Notes: a model not told the origin generated them from the letters alone. Positions 33,409-42,884 are shown, counted from the first letter of the stretch. The stretch: 64,000 bases of DNA from Methylotenera oryzisoli (GCF_004661485.1 NZ_PQVH01000008.1:1-64000), one strand, 5' to 3'. Numbers and translations are program-made.

Positions 33409-33436
33409 TTGACGACAAGTCAGATAAAAATATTAT
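33409..33436 (+). promoter_or_regulatory. Sigma70-type promoter for the methyltransferase gene
   Basis: -35 TTGACG (33409-33414), 16-base spacer, -10 TATTAT (33431-33436). Transcription would begin near 33443, about 13 bases before the ATG at 33456, giving a very short leader. Confidence 0.5.
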
Positions 33437-33455
33437 TTTCCATTAAAATAGCGAG

Positions 33456-34280
33456 ATGCAAAATATTCCAGAAATAAAGCCTAATCAATCCATTGAGTTA
33501 CTTAAAGCGTTACATATACTCACGCGTGATGGCAAGCTTAACCAAGATAGCCGTCGTAAACTCAAGCAAGTGTATCACTTGGTCAATTTTATCGAGCCAT
33601 TATTCAATGATGTGTTGGCGCATAATGCAACCCCAATTTTGGTGGATCATGGTGCGGGTAAGTCATATCTTGGGTTTATCCTTTATGATTTGTTGCTGAA
33701 GCAGTTAGCGGCAGGAGAGGTGGTTGGCATTGAGACACGGGCGGAATTAGTTGAGAAATCAAAAGATTTAGCACAGCAGCTTAGCTTTGCACGTATGCGC
33801 TTTGAGCACTTAACGGTAGAAGAGTCGACCACGTCCCATGTTATCCCTAATAAAGTCGATATTGTGACCGCTTTGCATGCATGCAACACCGCAACCGATG
33901 ATGCGATTCAATTTGCATTGAAAAAACATGCTAAATATATGGTGTTAGTGCCATGCTGTCAGGCTGAGGTGGCGGAAGCATTAAGGCAGCATAAAAATGA
34001 AAGCTTCGGTAAAACCCCATTGAGTGAGATTTGGCGTCATCCTATTCATACCCGTGAGTTTGGCAGCCAAATTACCAATGTGTTACGTTGCTTGCAATTA
34101 GAGGCTGCTGGTTACAGTGTGACAGTGACTGAACTTGTGGGGTGGGAGCACTCCATGAAAAACGAGTTAATCATTGCAAAATATACGGGCCAGCCGCGTA
34201 AAAATGCAAAAGAGCGTATTGCCGATATTTTGAGCGAGCTGAATCTGGAAAGCATGAAGCCTAGATTTTTAGGGCAGTAA
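33456..34280 (+). CDS. SAM-dependent methyltransferase, Methyltransf_32 (METTL25-like)
   Basis: 274 residues. The Rossmann-type SAM site reads ILVDHGAGKSYLGFILYDLLL (glycine motif) followed by VVGIETRAELVEKS (acidic residue at the end of strand 2). VDIVTALHACNTATDDAI and YMVLVPCCQAEV follow; the H-x-C and PCCQ residues are typical of the group that includes METTL25 and TRMT13-like domains. The substrate is unknown; an RNA or a protein is most likely. It carries its own promoter and is 13 bases upstream of a small secreted protein gene. Confidence 0.8.
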   Translation: MQNIPEIKPNQSIELLKALHILTRDGKLNQDSRRKLKQVYHLVNFIEPLFNDVLAHNATPILVDHGAGKSYLGFILYDLLLKQLAAGEVVGIETRAELVEKSKDLAQQLSFARMRFEHLTVEESTTSHVIPNKVDIVTALHACNTATDDAIQFALKKHAKYMVLVPCCQAEVAEALRQHKNESFGKTPLSEIWRHPIHTREFGSQITNVLRCLQLEAAGYSVTVTELVGWEHSMKNELIIAKYTGQPRKNAKERIADILSELNLESMKPRFLGQ

Positions 34281-34293
34281 TGAGGATTTAATA

Positions 34294-34710
34294 ATGAAAT
34301 ACTTTATTTACAGTCTATTCTTGTTAATGAGCTTTAACAGTGATGCGGAGCAAACTGTTGCGCCAGACTTTAGCGGTGTCTACAACTGTGTGGGAGATGA
34401 TACACACGAAGGAAAGTATACTGGCGTTGTTACCATGGCATTAAAACCATCACACAGTAAAGGTAATTACGCGAGCTATGACTTCAAGCTGGAGGTGCCG
34501 GGTTACGGCACCTATTTAGGACACGCTGCGGCAAATGGCTACCATGTTGCCATGCACTTTGCGCTGCAGGATCAAAGCACTAAAGACTACGGCACAGGGA
34601 TTGCCGAAATGAAAAAGAATGCCAGTGGTCAGTGGGGCTTTCATAAGTTTTACTTTGAACCAGAATTTAAAGGTGGCAATACTGGGGTTGAAGACTGCAC
34701 TATTCAATAA
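34294..34710 (+). CDS. Small secreted protein, paralogue of the one at 19545
   Basis: 138 residues. Signal peptide MKYFIYSLFLLMSFNSDA. The mature part reads FSGVYNCVGDD, GKYTGVVTMALK, YDFKLEVPGYGTYLGHAAANGYHVAM, YGTGIAEMKKNASGQ, KFYFEPE and VEDCTIQ. It shares a long string of positions with the protein encoded at 19545-20012: SG-Y-C-G, G-Y, YDF-LE, Y-G-A-AN, TGIA, KN-G, Y-E, E-C-Q. Two conserved cysteines could form a disulfide linking the ends. Probably periplasmic. The methyltransferase gene 13 bases upstream may share its transcript. Confidence 0.75.
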   Translation: MKYFIYSLFLLMSFNSDAEQTVAPDFSGVYNCVGDDTHEGKYTGVVTMALKPSHSKGNYASYDFKLEVPGYGTYLGHAAANGYHVAMHFALQDQSTKDYGTGIAEMKKNASGQWGFHKFYFEPEFKGGNTGVEDCTIQ

Positions 34711-34819
34711 GCTTATAAGCAATAAGTTATCAGGCGATAACGACTAAACTTGAGCTTGATGGTTTCAAGTGATACGTATGAGCTAAACTTAATTTTTAGC
34801 GTCTAACTCTACATGCGTT

Positions 34820-34825
34820 TATAAT
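34820..34825 (+). promoter_or_regulatory. -10 element of the tRNA-Lys promoter
   Basis: A perfect TATAAT lies 12 bases before the tRNA 5' end, right for a start a few bases upstream of the mature tRNA. The -35 region is weak (TTTAGC at 34795 or TAGCGT at 34797). Confidence 0.55.
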
Positions 34826-34837
34826 AGAGCTGTATTT

Positions 34838-34913
34838 GGGAGATTAGCTCAGCTGGTAGAGCAGCGGACTCTTAATCCGTTTGTCGCGAGTTCGAGCCTC
34901 GCATCTCCTACCA
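34838..34913 (+). tRNA. tRNA-Lys (anticodon CTT)
   Basis: A complete 76-base cloverleaf with encoded CCA. Acceptor GGGAGAT / ATCTCCT, so the terminal pair is G1-U72 rather than a Watson-Crick pair. D arm GCTC/GAGC, anticodon stem GCGGA / TCCGT with loop CTCTTAA (anticodon CTT, reading AAG), T arm GCGAG / CTCGC. Confidence 0.97.
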
Positions 34914-34999
34914 AAATATATAAAGCTTCTAACGAGTTTTTTTACATTGTACTTATGTCGCAATACTGGGCTTAACGCGCCAAAATAAACACTTTTAAA

Positions 35000-37477
35000 C
35001 TAAGCACAAACAGCACGCACTTGTGTGATGTCTGTATTGCCATTTAAGATTTTGATAATTCCATCTTGTTTAAGCGTGTTCATGCCGCTTGCTAAGGCTT
35101 CATGTGTAATCTCACTAACAAGTGCGCGTTTTTGAATCATCCGTTTTATTGCGGGCGTTACAGTCATTAACTCATACAGGCCGATGCGGCCACGATAGCC
35201 AGTCTGGTTGCAAGATTTGCAGCCCTTAGCTTTATACAAGGTCAGTTTATGATCTTTTGTGTACTCTTGTTTCCACTGTTGTAGTGTGACGTTTGCATCA
35301 CCATCTGTGTTATCAACAAACTCTGCCGCGAGCGATTCCAACTCACTCTCGGCAGGTTCGTAAGCTTCCTTGCATTTTGGGCAGAGTGATTTTGCAAGAC
35401 GTTGAGCCAATATTGCAAGCAAGGCATCAGCAAAGTTAAACGGATCCATTCCCATATCTAACATACGTACTATACTTTCAGGGGCACTGTTTGTATGTAA
35501 TGTTGATAGTACTAGGTGGCCTGTTAGCGATGCTTCAATTCCTATTCTTGTTGTTTCTTCATCTCGCATCTCTCCAACCATAATGACATCTGGGTCAGCA
35601 CGAAGAAAGCTTCTCATTGCCGCTGCAAAAGTAAGTCCTATTTTTGGATTCACCTGAACTTGCCTTAAGCCAGTTTGTGAAATTTCGATAGGGTCTTCTG
35701 CCGTCCATATTTTACGCTCGGGCGTGTTGATATGTCCTAGAAGCGAATGCAGTGTGGTAGTTTTACCTGAGCCTGTGGGGCCACATACTAGAATTAAGCC
35801 ATACGGGCGTTCGGATAGATTCTTAATGGTGTTATACGCGTTTGGATTTAACCCCAGCTTTTCCATTGGTAATGGTTTCGACGCGGCAAGTAAACGCATC
35901 ACGATATCTTCAAGGTTATTAGAGGTAGGGATTGTCGCAACCCTCAACTCAATTTTTGCTGGACCAAATTGCTGAAAATCTAATTTACCATCTTGCGGCT
36001 TACGGCGTTCAGAAATATCTAGTTGCGACATAATCTTTATACGCGATATCAAAGCATTGCGGAAATTGGCTGGGATCTCAAGATAGGGGGTAAGTGATCC
36101 ATCTTTACGGAAGCGTACTTGTGTATTTTTCTTACCAGGATAAGTTTCAATATGAATGTCAGACACACCGTCTTTATACGCGTCTAGAATCATTTTGTTT
36201 ACAAGCTGTACTAACGTATTGTCAGACTCCTCGATTGGTTCTGAGGCAATTTCTACGTTATGCGATTGTTCTTCACTGAATAATTTGCTTGCAAGTGCAT
36301 TAATGCCAGATTCGGATGAAATACTATCATTTAAATCGAATTCAATTGAACCATCGAAGTTAGCGTGGTGGTTGCTTAAATCATCTGTGCCGTAATTGTT
36401 TTCTATAGCGGATAAAATATCTGAACGTGATGCCATGACTGACAGCACTTTCATCTGCGTTACAAAACGTAGCTCATCAATTGCTTTTGAATCCATCGGA
36501 TCCTCAATGGCAGCGACCAGCATGCCATCATGGATGCACAATGGCATTAGCATTAACTTTCTTGCGAGTTGCTTATTGACCAATTTGATCGCATTCAGGT
36601 CAAAATTGAATTTGCTTAAATTGACAAATGGAATCCCTAATTTTTTTGAGAGCGTGCTTTTTAGTGTATTGTCATCAACAATTCCCATGTCGATGATGAT
36701 CTCACCAAGTTTTAATGAACGATTGAGCTTTTGTTTAGCTAGTGCCTCTGCTAGCTGCTCTTCGGTGAGAAGATTAAGCTGTATGAGTGCTTCCCCCAGT
36801 CTAAGTACTGGTCGCTGTTCTTGGTGGACAATTGCCTGCCTGAGTTGCTCGGCCGTCAGGATCTGATTTTCATTTAAATAGTCACCAATTCGTTTGGTGC
36901 GCAATTCTTGTTGGTATTGCAAAGCACTTTCAACTTCAGTTGCTGTTGCAAGATTCTCATAAATTAATATTTCACCAATGTGCATGCCTGTATTGAAGCT
37001 TTTAATTGCATGGTGTGGGATAAAATGCCGCTCTACTTTTTCATTGCCAGTAAGTGGGTAAATGTATAAACCAGCATCTGTGTTGACAGAACCAAAAGTT
37101 TCACCGGTCTTTGTTATGTCATTTGTAAATACGAGTTTATACGGTTGTTTATCCGACAATTCAAATACATCTTGAGCACGAGCCTCAAGAAAGCTCTGCT
37201 CTCGCACAAAACTAATCGGCTTTAGTAATTGCAGTTCTCTAAATTGGTTAAAGCTTATAATTTCGCTACTATTACCCGTCACTGGCTGAAATAAAATGCG
37301 TGACTCTGTCGGTGAGAATCTAATGAGGTAGCCAGCTAACTCTTGCCCATCGTTCAAATGCACAAAGCATGTTTCTTTTTGTGACTTTCCAGTACTTTGT
37401 GTAAATTTAAAGTAAGGCGGCTCCGGCCATTCAAGGCTGTTGCCGTTATATGCTGTGTTTAAATTTACATTTTCCAT
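35000..37477 (-). CDS. GspE/PilB-type secretion ATPase with MshEN-like repeats
   Basis: 825 residues, longer than PilB (about 570). Residues 1-165 are an unrecognised N-terminal domain with PilZ-like strand pattern (VHLNDGQELAGYLIRFSP). Residues 168-290 carry tandem helical units: MHIGEILIYENLATATEVESAL, KRIGDYLNENQILTAEQLRQAI, LRLGEALIQLNLLTEEQLAEAL, LKLGEIIIDMGIVDDNTL. These match the MshEN/T2SSE_N form that binds cyclic-di-GMP in MshE. The ATPase core has Walker A GPTGSGKTTT, an Asp box, Walker B-like VIMVGEMRDEET and the zinc site CPKC ... CKSC. It lacks any pilin, platform or secretin gene nearby. Confidence 0.88.
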   Translation of the reverse strand: MENVNLNTAYNGNSLEWPEPPYFKFTQSTGKSQKETCFVHLNDGQELAGYLIRFSPTESRILFQPVTGNSSEIISFNQFRELQLLKPISFVREQSFLEARAQDVFELSDKQPYKLVFTNDITKTGETFGSVNTDAGLYIYPLTGNEKVERHFIPHHAIKSFNTGMHIGEILIYENLATATEVESALQYQQELRTKRIGDYLNENQILTAEQLRQAIVHQEQRPVLRLGEALIQLNLLTEEQLAEALAKQKLNRSLKLGEIIIDMGIVDDNTLKSTLSKKLGIPFVNLSKFNFDLNAIKLVNKQLARKLMLMPLCIHDGMLVAAIEDPMDSKAIDELRFVTQMKVLSVMASRSDILSAIENNYGTDDLSNHHANFDGSIEFDLNDSISSESGINALASKLFSEEQSHNVEIASEPIEESDNTLVQLVNKMILDAYKDGVSDIHIETYPGKKNTQVRFRKDGSLTPYLEIPANFRNALISRIKIMSQLDISERRKPQDGKLDFQQFGPAKIELRVATIPTSNNLEDIVMRLLAASKPLPMEKLGLNPNAYNTIKNLSERPYGLILVCGPTGSGKTTTLHSLLGHINTPERKIWTAEDPIEISQTGLRQVQVNPKIGLTFAAAMRSFLRADPDVIMVGEMRDEETTRIGIEASLTGHLVLSTLHTNSAPESIVRMLDMGMDPFNFADALLAILAQRLAKSLCPKCKEAYEPAESELESLAAEFVDNTDGDANVTLQQWKQEYTKDHKLTLYKAKGCKSCNQTGYRGRIGLYELMTVTPAIKRMIQKRALVSEITHEALASGMNTLKQDGIIKILNGNTDITQVRAVCA

Positions 37478-37630
37478 TTATGGTTCTTAATTGTTCGTTA
37501 TTTGTGATTCAATCGATAAACTATATTATGAAATGTGAGTAAAGTCCAAATGCAATATTTTACGTCACTGTTAAATAACAGTAGTTTTGATGTGCGGATA
37601 GAAAAATTAATGGCGACTCAACTCAAGGAT

Positions 37631-39514
37631 TTATTCTCGGCCTATCAATGTACTAAGCTGATAAGTGTGCATTTGCCTTAATTTGTTTTCAAATGCGTCC
37701 ACAGGCAAAGGCTGGCTAAACAAGTAGCCTTGGCACAGATTGCATTTGTTTTGCTCCAGAAACTCACGCTGAGTCTCTGATTCTACCCCTTCTGCAATCA
37801 CTTCAATGCCTAGATTGTTAGCCATGCCAATAATGGTTTGCACGACTACAGCATCTCTATTATTCATACACATATTCCGTATAAAGGACTGGTCGATTTT
37901 TAGCTGATCCAACGGCAGTTTGGTTAAATAAGAGAGTGATGAAAACCCAGTGCCAAAGTCATCCATAGAGAAGAGTACGCCATAAGATTTAAGTGCCTGC
38001 ATTTTCATAATGGCTTCTTCTACATTATCTAACACTAGACTTTCTGTGAGTTCCAGCTTGAGGTTGCCAGGCTTGATTTTGTGGCGGCTCAGCATTTCAA
38101 TTACTCGCTCGACAAAGCTCGAGTCATGAAATTGGCATGCACTCACATTAACCGCAACTTGCAAATCACGGGTTGCTGGGTCACTTTCCCAACGTTTAAT
38201 TTGCGCACATGCCGTTTCCATTACCCAGTGTCCAATTGGAATAATCAGTCCAGTTTCTTCGGTAAGTGGGATAAATTGTAACGGGGGGACTAGCCCTTTT
38301 TGAGGGTGCTGCCAACGAATGAGTGCCTCCGCACCATGCACATTACCTGAGTGGTCAACTTGCATCTGATAGTACAGTCTGAACTGATTCTTTTTGATAG
38401 CCAATCGCAAGTCAGTTTCTAATGCGGCGCGAGCCTCTAGTGCTGCTTGCATGGTGGGGTCATAAAAGCGTTGTGTGTTGCGCCCCGCATTTTTTGCCTG
38501 ATACATGGCTATATCAGCTCTTTTCAGTAACTCATCTACCGTGAATTCTTGGTTTCGAAATAGGCATACACCAACACTAGTAGAGCTGTGATATAAATAA
38601 CTGTCTAAGTAGTAGGGTAAATTGATCGCAGAAATGATCTTAGCGCAAACTGTTTCTGCTTGAACCGCTGCTTGGGATGAATCCTCACTTAGGTCTTGCA
38701 GTATCACTACAAACTCATCACCACCTAATCTTGCTAAGGTGTCTCCTTCCCGCATGCAGGTTTGTAATCGCTTAGCAACCTCCACTAGCAATAAATCTCC
38801 AACGCTATGGCCTTTGGTGTCGTTTAGTGTTTTAAAATGGTCTAAGTCGATAAAGAGCAGGGCACCATGGTTGTGATGTCTGGCACTCATTGCTAAAGTG
38901 TGTTGCAGGCGATCAATCAGGAGTAGTCTGTTAGGCAGGTTCGTTAGTAAATCATAGTAGGCCAAATGTTGAATTTTATCTTCGGCTTCCTTCCTTCTGG
39001 CAATGTCTTGCTGTAGAAATTGGTTGGCTTCTTCTAACTGCAGCGTTTTCTCTTCTAGTTTGCGGATAAGTATCACGCTGTAGTCTTTGAGCGTGTCACT
39101 ATGATCGTTATTCGTCTCGCTGGTGCTGTCTGGCGTGGCTACTACACCTTTAGCCAGAACTTCAACAAATCGGGCAATAAAATCTTCGGGCTCGCATGGT
39201 TTAAGAATAAATGCATCAGCGCCAAGACTAAGCGCCAGTTTTTCATCTTCAGGCTCTGTATAAGTGGCGGTGTAAACGATAAACGGAATTTTTTTTAGCT
39301 TAGCATCACTCTTCCAGTGACGTAGCAAGGTGTAGCCATCCATGACCGGCATAAGTAGATCAGAGACAATCAGTTGAGGTGGATTCTGGCGCGCTTTGAC
39401 TAGTGCCTCAGCACCATGGCGAGCGAGCTCAACAATATACCCATTACCAGTGAGCAGGGCTTGTAGGTAATAAAGGTTCTCCTCTTTGTCGTCAACAATC
39501 AAAATATGCTTCAT
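37631..39514 (-). CDS. Response regulator with GGDEF and EAL domains
   Basis: 627 residues from ATG 39514, which has AAGGAAG just upstream; a TTG eight codons earlier is in frame but unneeded. REC domain at 1-125 with phospho-acceptor Asp in IVSDLLMPVMDG. A short coiled coil (LIRKLEEKTLQLEEANQFLQQDI) leads to GGDEF: LARLGGDEFVV is intact and an RxxD inhibitory site (REGD) stands five residues before. The EAL domain has GAEALIRWQHP and DDFGTGFSSL. Both halves look active, so output could be synthesis or breakdown of c-di-GMP, switched by phosphorylation. Last of a three-gene operon with a kinase and a stand-alone REC. Confidence 0.9.
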   Translation of the reverse strand: MKHILIVDDKEENLYYLQALLTGNGYIVELARHGAEALVKARQNPPQLIVSDLLMPVMDGYTLLRHWKSDAKLKKIPFIVYTATYTEPEDEKLALSLGADAFILKPCEPEDFIARFVEVLAKGVVATPDSTSETNNDHSDTLKDYSVILIRKLEEKTLQLEEANQFLQQDIARRKEAEDKIQHLAYYDLLTNLPNRLLLIDRLQHTLAMSARHHNHGALLFIDLDHFKTLNDTKGHSVGDLLLVEVAKRLQTCMREGDTLARLGGDEFVVILQDLSEDSSQAAVQAETVCAKIISAINLPYYLDSYLYHSSTSVGVCLFRNQEFTVDELLKRADIAMYQAKNAGRNTQRFYDPTMQAALEARAALETDLRLAIKKNQFRLYYQMQVDHSGNVHGAEALIRWQHPQKGLVPPLQFIPLTEETGLIIPIGHWVMETACAQIKRWESDPATRDLQVAVNVSACQFHDSSFVERVIEMLSRHKIKPGNLKLELTESLVLDNVEEAIMKMQALKSYGVLFSMDDFGTGFSSLSYLTKLPLDQLKIDQSFIRNMCMNNRDAVVVQTIIGMANNLGIEVIAEGVESETQREFLEQNKCNLCQGYLFSQPLPVDAFENKLRQMHTYQLSTLIGRE

Positions 39515-39534
39515 AAACTTCCTTGTACAGCTAA

Positions 39535-39903
39535 TCAAGCGGTTAGATAAAGGGAAATCTCAGCTACAAAAGTTTCAGGATTGATTGGTTTTTCAATATA
39601 CCCATTACAACCGGCGGCTAGGCATTTTTCACGGTCGCCAACCATGGCGTATGATGTGACAGCAATAATGGGAACTTGTTTTAATGATTCTATTTTTCTT
39701 AAGGCCGTAGCAACAGCGTAACCATCCATCATGGGAAGTTGTATATCCAGCAGTATCAGGTCAGGTAATATTTTTTTTGTTAAATCAATACCAGTCGGGC
39801 CATCTGCCGCGGTAACCACATTCATGCCATTCGTTTCTAAAAGAAAAGTGGTCAGATAACTATTCTGTTCATTATCTTCAATCAGTAGTATGTTTTTTTT
39901 CAT
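39535..39903 (-). CDS. Single-domain response regulator (DivK/CheY-like)
   Basis: 122 residues, only a REC domain. Acidic pocket IEDNEQN, phospho-acceptor in LILLDIQLPMMDG, Thr switch in AVTSYAM and Lys in YIEKPINPE, all present. The 'LLDIQLPMMDGY' style is DivK-like. It overlaps the kinase gene by an ATGA and ends 20 bases before the GGDEF-EAL regulator. It may relay phosphate between the kinase and other targets. Confidence 0.92.
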   Translation of the reverse strand: MKKNILLIEDNEQNSYLTTFLLETNGMNVVTAADGPTGIDLTKKILPDLILLDIQLPMMDGYAVATALRKIESLKQVPIIAVTSYAMVGDREKCLAAGCNGYIEKPINPETFVAEISLYLTA

Positions 39904-42437
39904 GATTTGACCGCACCCTCCATCGGCAGTAGAACCGTAAACTTGCTACCTGCTGACCATTCACTCTCAGCTGAAATTTGCCCACCCATGAGCTCCAGTA
40001 GACGCCGACAGATGGCAAGCCCTAGCCCTGTGCCTTCGTGCAGGCGTGAAAGCCCACTATCAATTTGATGAAACGGTTGGAATAGCAAGTCCAGATCGTC
40101 AGGCTTAATACCTATGCCTGTATCGATGACGCTTAGTTTTAAGAATGGGGCAGGGGTGGTGTCTAATGATGCTTTGAAGTCACTGACTAACTCTGCGGTA
40201 ATGGTGATACTGCCTTTTTCTGTGAATTTGGCTGCGTTGTTGACTAAATTAATGAGTATCTGTTCAAGTCGCCTGCGATCACTCACAATTAAACCTAACT
40301 CTTTGCTAATTGAGGTGCGAAGCAGTAAGCCTTTTTTTTCTATTATTGGCGTTAATGAATTCACCACTCGTTCAATGAGTGCTACCAGATCAAAGGCTTC
40401 GGTACTCACCTCTAATTGGCCTGCTTCAATTTTAGAAATATCGAGTACATCATTAATTAACTCCAGTAGATGCCTGGCGCTGCCTCTAACCATTCCAAGC
40501 TGTTTGGTTTGTTCGGTATTCAATGGGCCAGCCATGCCTTGTAAAATAATGCCAGTAAACCCGATAATTGAGTTTAATGGTGTTCTTAACTCATGCGACA
40601 TCGTAGCTAAAAAGGCTGATTTAATTTTATCTGCTGCTTCTGCTCTAACCAGCGCCGTTTGTAGTTCTTCTGTACGTTCTGTAACACGTTTTTCTAGGCT
40701 TGCATTCAGCTCTCGAATCTCTTGTTCGGCGAGTAATCTTTCCGTGATGTCATTACCAATGCTAAGTATTTCTACCACTTTGCCTTGTGCATCCAGCACT
40801 ACCTTGTTTGTCCAAGAGATCCATACGCTTTCACCATTGCTACGTATATTCTCGTTGATGTTTTGTTCAAACACTTTCGTATCCAGACAGATCTGTTGCA
40901 TCAGCACTTGCAGATCGCGTCCGGCGCTATCTGTATTAGGCACTATCGTGCCGATTACATGCTTGCCGACGATTTCATCAAATGCATACCCAAAGAAATG
41001 CAGCCCGAATGAATTAAGAAAAGTGATGTAACCTTGAGCGTTCCAGCGCAAGATGATGCTATTAGCCGACTCTACTAGTTCACCATACTTTTGCTCACTT
41101 TCATTGAGTCTAAGCTCTGCATTCTTTCGTTCGCTAATATCTATGCCCATGCCAACTAAGCAGTCGGTGCCCTTGAAAGTAACATTTCTACCTGTAAATA
41201 AATAAGGTGTTTTTTTACCGTCTTTGGATAACAGCGACGCCTCTACAAATGCTTGTCCTTTGGTAAACACCTCTGATATTTTATTTGCAATAGCCGTTTT
41301 TTCTTCAGGTGCAAAAAAATCTAACGGATGCATCTTGGTGATTTCTCTGCTGGAGTAGCCAGAAACAGTTTGAAAATTATGATTCCAACGTAAGAACCTG
41401 CCTTCGTGGTTATAGAAGTAGAGAATTCCTGGCATGCTCTCAATCATCATGTCTGAAAATAATGATTCATTTTTAGCATTAAGCTCTGCTTCTTTACGCT
41501 TTTCTTCACGCTCTAAGTTTTCTAAGGAAAAAGAAATATTGCCGGCTGCTTCTGCCAACAATGCAATTTCTTTATCATGGAAAAATAAAGCTTGGTTGGT
41601 GTAAACGCTTAGAATGCCACTTACTTTATCTTTTGCTTGAATCGGAAAAGCGGCAGAAGCGCGAAAGCCTAAGCGCACTAAATCATCACACCAAATCTGT
41701 GTTGCTGGGTCTGCCAGCATATCGTTGCAAATGTAGGGTTCCCCGGTGCTAAAAGCTAGGGTAATTGGTCTTTTGACTGCACGTTTATCGTCTGCATAAA
41801 TTTTGATGTTGTTAAAGTAATCGTAATGTTCACCCCAAGATGCAACTGGCGCTATTTGCTGAGTCTTGCTGTTATGCCAGCCAATCCAAGCCATGTGAAA
41901 GCCGCCTTCATCCACCAGAATCTGGCATACTCGCTTAAAGAGCTCTTCTCTGGTAGGTAGCCAAATAATGGCCTGATTGATTTTAGTGAGTGCAGCGTAA
42001 AGCCGAGATAGTTGTGAGATTTCACGTTGCTGCTCTTTCAGCACAGTAATGTCTCGTATCAAGCCTAGCAGATTGCCATCAGGCATAGTGGTTGCCATGA
42101 TTTCAGCACTAAAAACGGAGCCGTCTTTGCGCCTTAGCAACCATTCCCGCATGTAGTCAGATTGTGTTTTGATGGTATCCAGCGCGGATTGGATATGGGG
42201 GACTTCAGTTTGAATAACGATATCAGTGGCGTGCATGCCGATCAGTTCATCTCGGGTGTAGCCTAACATGTTGCAGATGCTTGGGTTAGCATCCAGATAG
42301 TAGCTTTGAGCGTCAGCAATAAGAATGCCGTCTGGCGCATATTCAAAGAGTGCCCGATAGCTCGCCTCACCAATCTGATGCACTGATTGGCTACGTAGCT
42401 CTTCGGTTGATTGATTCTTAACACTATGTTTTGTCAA
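39900..42437 (-). CDS. PAS-GAF-PAS-PAS histidine kinase
   Basis: 845 residues, no membrane segment, so a cytoplasmic sensor. The only usable start is TTG 42437, because TGA is in frame 9 bases upstream. PAS at about 28-135 (ALFEYAPDGILIADAQSYYLDANP), GAF at about 150-305, PAS at about 330-440 and PAS at about 450-575, then a coiled coil ending ERTEELQTAL. The HisKA motif is FLATMSHELRTPLNSIIG; ATP lid boxes NLVNNAAKFT, DTGIGIKPDDL and GTGLGLAICRRL are present. No receiver domain of its own; the two REC proteins encoded directly after it are the obvious partners. Signal unknown. Confidence 0.9.
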   Translation of the reverse strand: MTKHSVKNQSTEELRSQSVHQIGEASYRALFEYAPDGILIADAQSYYLDANPSICNMLGYTRDELIGMHATDIVIQTEVPHIQSALDTIKTQSDYMREWLLRRKDGSVFSAEIMATTMPDGNLLGLIRDITVLKEQQREISQLSRLYAALTKINQAIIWLPTREELFKRVCQILVDEGGFHMAWIGWHNSKTQQIAPVASWGEHYDYFNNIKIYADDKRAVKRPITLAFSTGEPYICNDMLADPATQIWCDDLVRLGFRASAAFPIQAKDKVSGILSVYTNQALFFHDKEIALLAEAAGNISFSLENLEREEKRKEAELNAKNESLFSDMMIESMPGILYFYNHEGRFLRWNHNFQTVSGYSSREITKMHPLDFFAPEEKTAIANKISEVFTKGQAFVEASLLSKDGKKTPYLFTGRNVTFKGTDCLVGMGIDISERKNAELRLNESEQKYGELVESANSIILRWNAQGYITFLNSFGLHFFGYAFDEIVGKHVIGTIVPNTDSAGRDLQVLMQQICLDTKVFEQNINENIRSNGESVWISWTNKVVLDAQGKVVEILSIGNDITERLLAEQEIRELNASLEKRVTERTEELQTALVRAEAADKIKSAFLATMSHELRTPLNSIIGFTGIILQGMAGPLNTEQTKQLGMVRGSARHLLELINDVLDISKIEAGQLEVSTEAFDLVALIERVVNSLTPIIEKKGLLLRTSISKELGLIVSDRRRLEQILINLVNNAAKFTEKGSITITAELVSDFKASLDTTPAPFLKLSVIDTGIGIKPDDLDLLFQPFHQIDSGLSRLHEGTGLGLAICRRLLELMGGQISAESEWSAGSKFTVLLPMEGAVKS

Positions 42438-42772
42438 GATATTTCACTCTTTAGAGTTTTTTGTTTTTCAATTTTATAATCATTAAGAAAATAAAATTGC
42501 GTATTGTTAATAATCTACACGTAATTTTATTTAAGCGAAATAAGAAAACAGCATATATGCTTAATTATTATTAAGTTTTTCCGGCAAGGAATGAAGTTAA
42601 GTGCGTTTATCTGCATTAAACGGGCAGTGAACCATCAGAAATAGCGACACTCGAATAGTTAAATACAAACAACTTAAATATAAACGACAAAACGCACTGT
42701 CAGATTCAAATAAGCTTATCCATTGAGTTATGGTGGTGCGTATGAATAATTAAGCGTAGCCTGCATATACTT

Positions 42773-42801
42773 TTGCACATATTTGGTGCGTTATGTATAC
42801 T
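42773..42801 (+). promoter_or_regulatory. Sigma70-type promoter of the CHASE3-GGDEF gene
   Basis: -35 TTGCAC (42773-42778), 17-base spacer, -10 TATACT (42796-42801). A start near 42808 gives a leader of about 87 bases before the proposed AUU start. Confidence 0.6.
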
Positions 42802-42884
42802 GTAATAGGTTGAATATTTTGATATTCCGCACCTTTTAATGTAATTCAGGCTGTTGTAGCTATAGGTTTTGGTGTTTTCAGAAA

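Noticed and set aside
40114-41031. 305-codon open frame on the + strand opposite the histidine kinase gene
   Set aside because: It lies wholly antisense to a clearly coding PAS-rich kinase, has low-complexity composition and no family features; it is a shadow frame.
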